A model generated the notes under the pieces. That model searched no databases. It saw only the letters and a list, made by a program, of their open reading frames with translations, and was not told the DNA's origin. The position numbers and the translations under genes were made by a program. This document shows, piece by piece, positions 62,805-64,000 of a stretch of 64,000 nt of DNA (position 1 is the stretch's first letter; the number at the start of each line of letters is the position of its first letter). This DNA is from Roseicella aerolata (GTDB lineage Bacteria; Pseudomonadota; Alphaproteobacteria; Acetobacterales; Acetobacteraceae), in the NCBI RefSeq assembly GCF_020523605.1, contig NZ_JAJAQI010000007.1, positions 62,001 through 126,000 of the forward strand, written 5' to 3'.

Positions 62805-63959
62805 ATGTCAGCCCCCATCGCCCCCTTCCCGCAGGTCGACCACCAGCGTGCCGTCTTCCCCGATGGCCTGGCGCTCGATTGCGGCATGACGATCGCGCCG
62901 CTGGCGGTGGCCTACCGGACCTATGGCCGGCTGAATGCGGCGCGCAGCAATGCCGTGCTGATCTGCCATGCCCTGACCGGCGACCAGTATGTGGCGGAGA
63001 CCCACCCGCTGACCGGCCGCGCCGGCTGGTGGGAGAACATCGTCGGACCCGGCAGGCCGCTCGACACCGACCGCTACTTCCTGATCTGCGCCAATGTGCT
63101 GGGCGGCTGCATGGGCAGCACCGGCCCGCGGGAGGAGAAGACGGATGCCGCGGGGCGCGGCCTCGGCCGCCCCTGGGGCACGGATTTCCCCAATGTCACG
63201 ATCCGCGACATGGTCCGCGCCCAGAAGCGGCTGGCCGAGCATCTGGGGATCGAGCGGCTGCTCGGCGTGGTCGGCGGCTCCATGGGCGGGATGCAGGTGC
63301 TGGAATGGGCGGCGACCTATCCGGATGCGGTCTTCGCCGCCGCCCCGATCGCCACCGCCGCCCATCACAGCGCGCAGAACATCGCCTTCCATGAGGTCGG
63401 CCGCGCCGCCATCCACTCCGACCCCGACTGGCGGGGCGGCCGCTACTGGGAGGATGGACGGGTGCCGGCCAAGGGCCTCTCGGTGGCCCGCATGGTGGCG
63501 CACATCACCTATCTGAGCGAACAGGCGCTGACCCGGAAATTCGGCCGACGGCTGCGTGGCGCGGCGGCGCTCACCTTCCTCGAGGACGTGTTCGAGGTGG
63601 AGAGCTATCTCCGCTACCAGGGCAGCACCTTCGTCCGTCGCTTCGACGCCAATTCCTACCTGACCATCACCCGGGCGATGGACTATTTCGACCTGGCGGC
63701 GGAGCATGGCGGCGACCTGGCGGCGGCCTTCCGGGGGACGAAGACGCGCTTCTTCGTCTCCTCCTTCTCCTCCGACTGGCTCTTCCCGACAGCCGAGAGC
63801 CGCGCCCTGGTCCGCGCGCTGAACGCCGCGGCGGCGAATGTCAGCTTCGTCGAGATCGAGTCCGACAAGGGGCACGACGCCTTCCTGCTGGAGGAGCCGG
63901 ATTTCCACCGCGCGCTGGGCGGCTTCCTCGCGGGCTGCGCCGACCGGCTGGGGGTCTGA
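62805..63959 (+). CDS. metX: Homoserine O-acetyltransferase
   Basis: A 384-residue alpha/beta-hydrolase-fold MetX. Marks: [45 protein letters not shown], the nucleophile Ser159 in [14 protein letters not shown], and the C-terminal [11 protein letters not shown] and DKGHDAFL with the catalytic Asp and His. It acetylates (or succinylates) homoserine for methionine synthesis. ATG 62805 gives the normal N-terminus; ATG 62775 is in frame but adds an atypical leader. No SAM-II riboswitch pattern was recognised upstream. Followed by metW two bases later. Confidence 0.95.
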   Translation: MSAPIAPFPQVDHQRAVFPDGLALDCGMTIAPLAVAYRTYGRLNAARSNAVLICHALTGDQYVAETHPLTGRAGWWENIVGPGRPLDTDRYFLICANVLGGCMGSTGPREEKTDAAGRGLGRPWGTDFPNVTIRDMVRAQKRLAEHLGIERLLGVVGGSMGGMQVLEWAATYPDAVFAAAPIATAAHHSAQNIAFHEVGRAAIHSDPDWRGGRYWEDGRVPAKGLSVARMVAHITYLSEQALTRKFGRRLRGAAALTFLEDVFEVESYLRYQGSTFVRRFDANSYLTITRAMDYFDLAAEHGGDLAAAFRGTKTRFFVSSFSSDWLFPTAESRALVRALNAAAANVSFVEIESDKGHDAFLLEEPDFHRALGGFLAGCADRLGV

Positions 63960-63961
63960 CC

Positions 63962-64000
63962 ATGCCCGACGACATCCGCCCGACCGAGCGCCGCGGCGCC
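63962..64000 (+). CDS. metW: Start of metW, methionine biosynthesis protein (cut by window edge)
   Basis: ATG 63962 lies two bases after the metX stop, and 13 codons (MPDDIRPTERRGA) are visible before the window ends. The identity rests on the conserved metX-metW order in alphaproteobacteria, where MetW is a SAM-methyltransferase-fold partner of MetX. Confidence 0.55.
   Translation, partial: MPDDIRPTERRGA

Overview
The window is very GC-rich chromosomal DNA with dense, tightly packed genes. It looks like an alphaproteobacterium of the Acetobacteraceae, most probably Roseomonas or a close relative. The basis is the composition, two tripartite tricarboxylate transporter (Bug/TctC) receptors plus the fossil of a third, several CaiB/BaiF CoA-transferases, and the gene order chorismate mutase-hisC-tyrA next to divergent metX-metW. 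No rRNA, tRNA, CRISPR array, prophage or complete insertion sequence was recognised.

Layout. 0-10 kb is signalling and envelope: the start of a sugar transferase, an OmpR-type regulator with a large GAF/PAS hybrid kinase, an AlkA-like glycosylase, an OmpR/EnvZ-type pair, a nucleobase permease and a PAP2 phosphatase. 10-16 kb looks accessory: a small HTH regulator, a protein carrying only the N-terminal domain of an IS5-type transposase, a Tat-exported alkyl sulfatase, and a Bug receptor followed by a Bug gene fossil. 15.6-23.4 kb is organic acid and amine metabolism: enoyl-CoA hydratase, CoA-transferase, a D(-)-tartrate dehydratase-like enolase, an Asp/Glu-racemase-fold protein lacking both family cysteines, FkbM methyltransferase, glutathione transferase, DUF29 and an omega-aminotransferase. 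23.8-29.9 kb holds a COG0523 metal GTPase coupled to a WD40 protein, several proteins of unknown function, a DegT-type aminotransferase and a second glutathione transferase.

30-39 kb is a CoA-ester catabolic region. A CaiB CoA-transferase, an SDR, a CoxG-like protein paired with a thiamine-diphosphate enzyme, and a four-gene overlapping operon (thiolase-like, DUF35, MaoC, CitE) lie divergent from a Bug receptor. The thiolase-like/DUF35/MaoC trio has the make-up of an acyl-CoA hydratase plus retro-aldolase module. 39-51.5 kb is housekeeping on the minus strand: DUF3035 lipoprotein, paired M16 peptidases, pgi, mutL, heme oxygenase, surA, rsmA and lepA. rsmA seems to start at CTG overlapping the surA stop. 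52-59.4 kb is a second accessory block: HpcH/HpaI aldolase, then Baeyer-Villiger monooxygenase, alpha/beta hydrolase, guanidine-modifying hydrolase, FAD-linked dehydrogenase and MFS transporter. 59.7-64 kb is aromatic amino acid and methionine biosynthesis.

The intergenic DNA carries several families of dispersed structured repeats: element A at 34.6 and 59.5 kb, hairpin element B at 44.0 and 59.6 kb, palindromic element C at 4.6 and 39.0 kb, and a 57-bp tandem array at 51.6 kb that shares an exact 18-bp core with element C. These repeats, the hydratase/retro-aldolase operon, the CoxG-like/ThDP pair and the CTG start of rsmA are the observations most worth following up.
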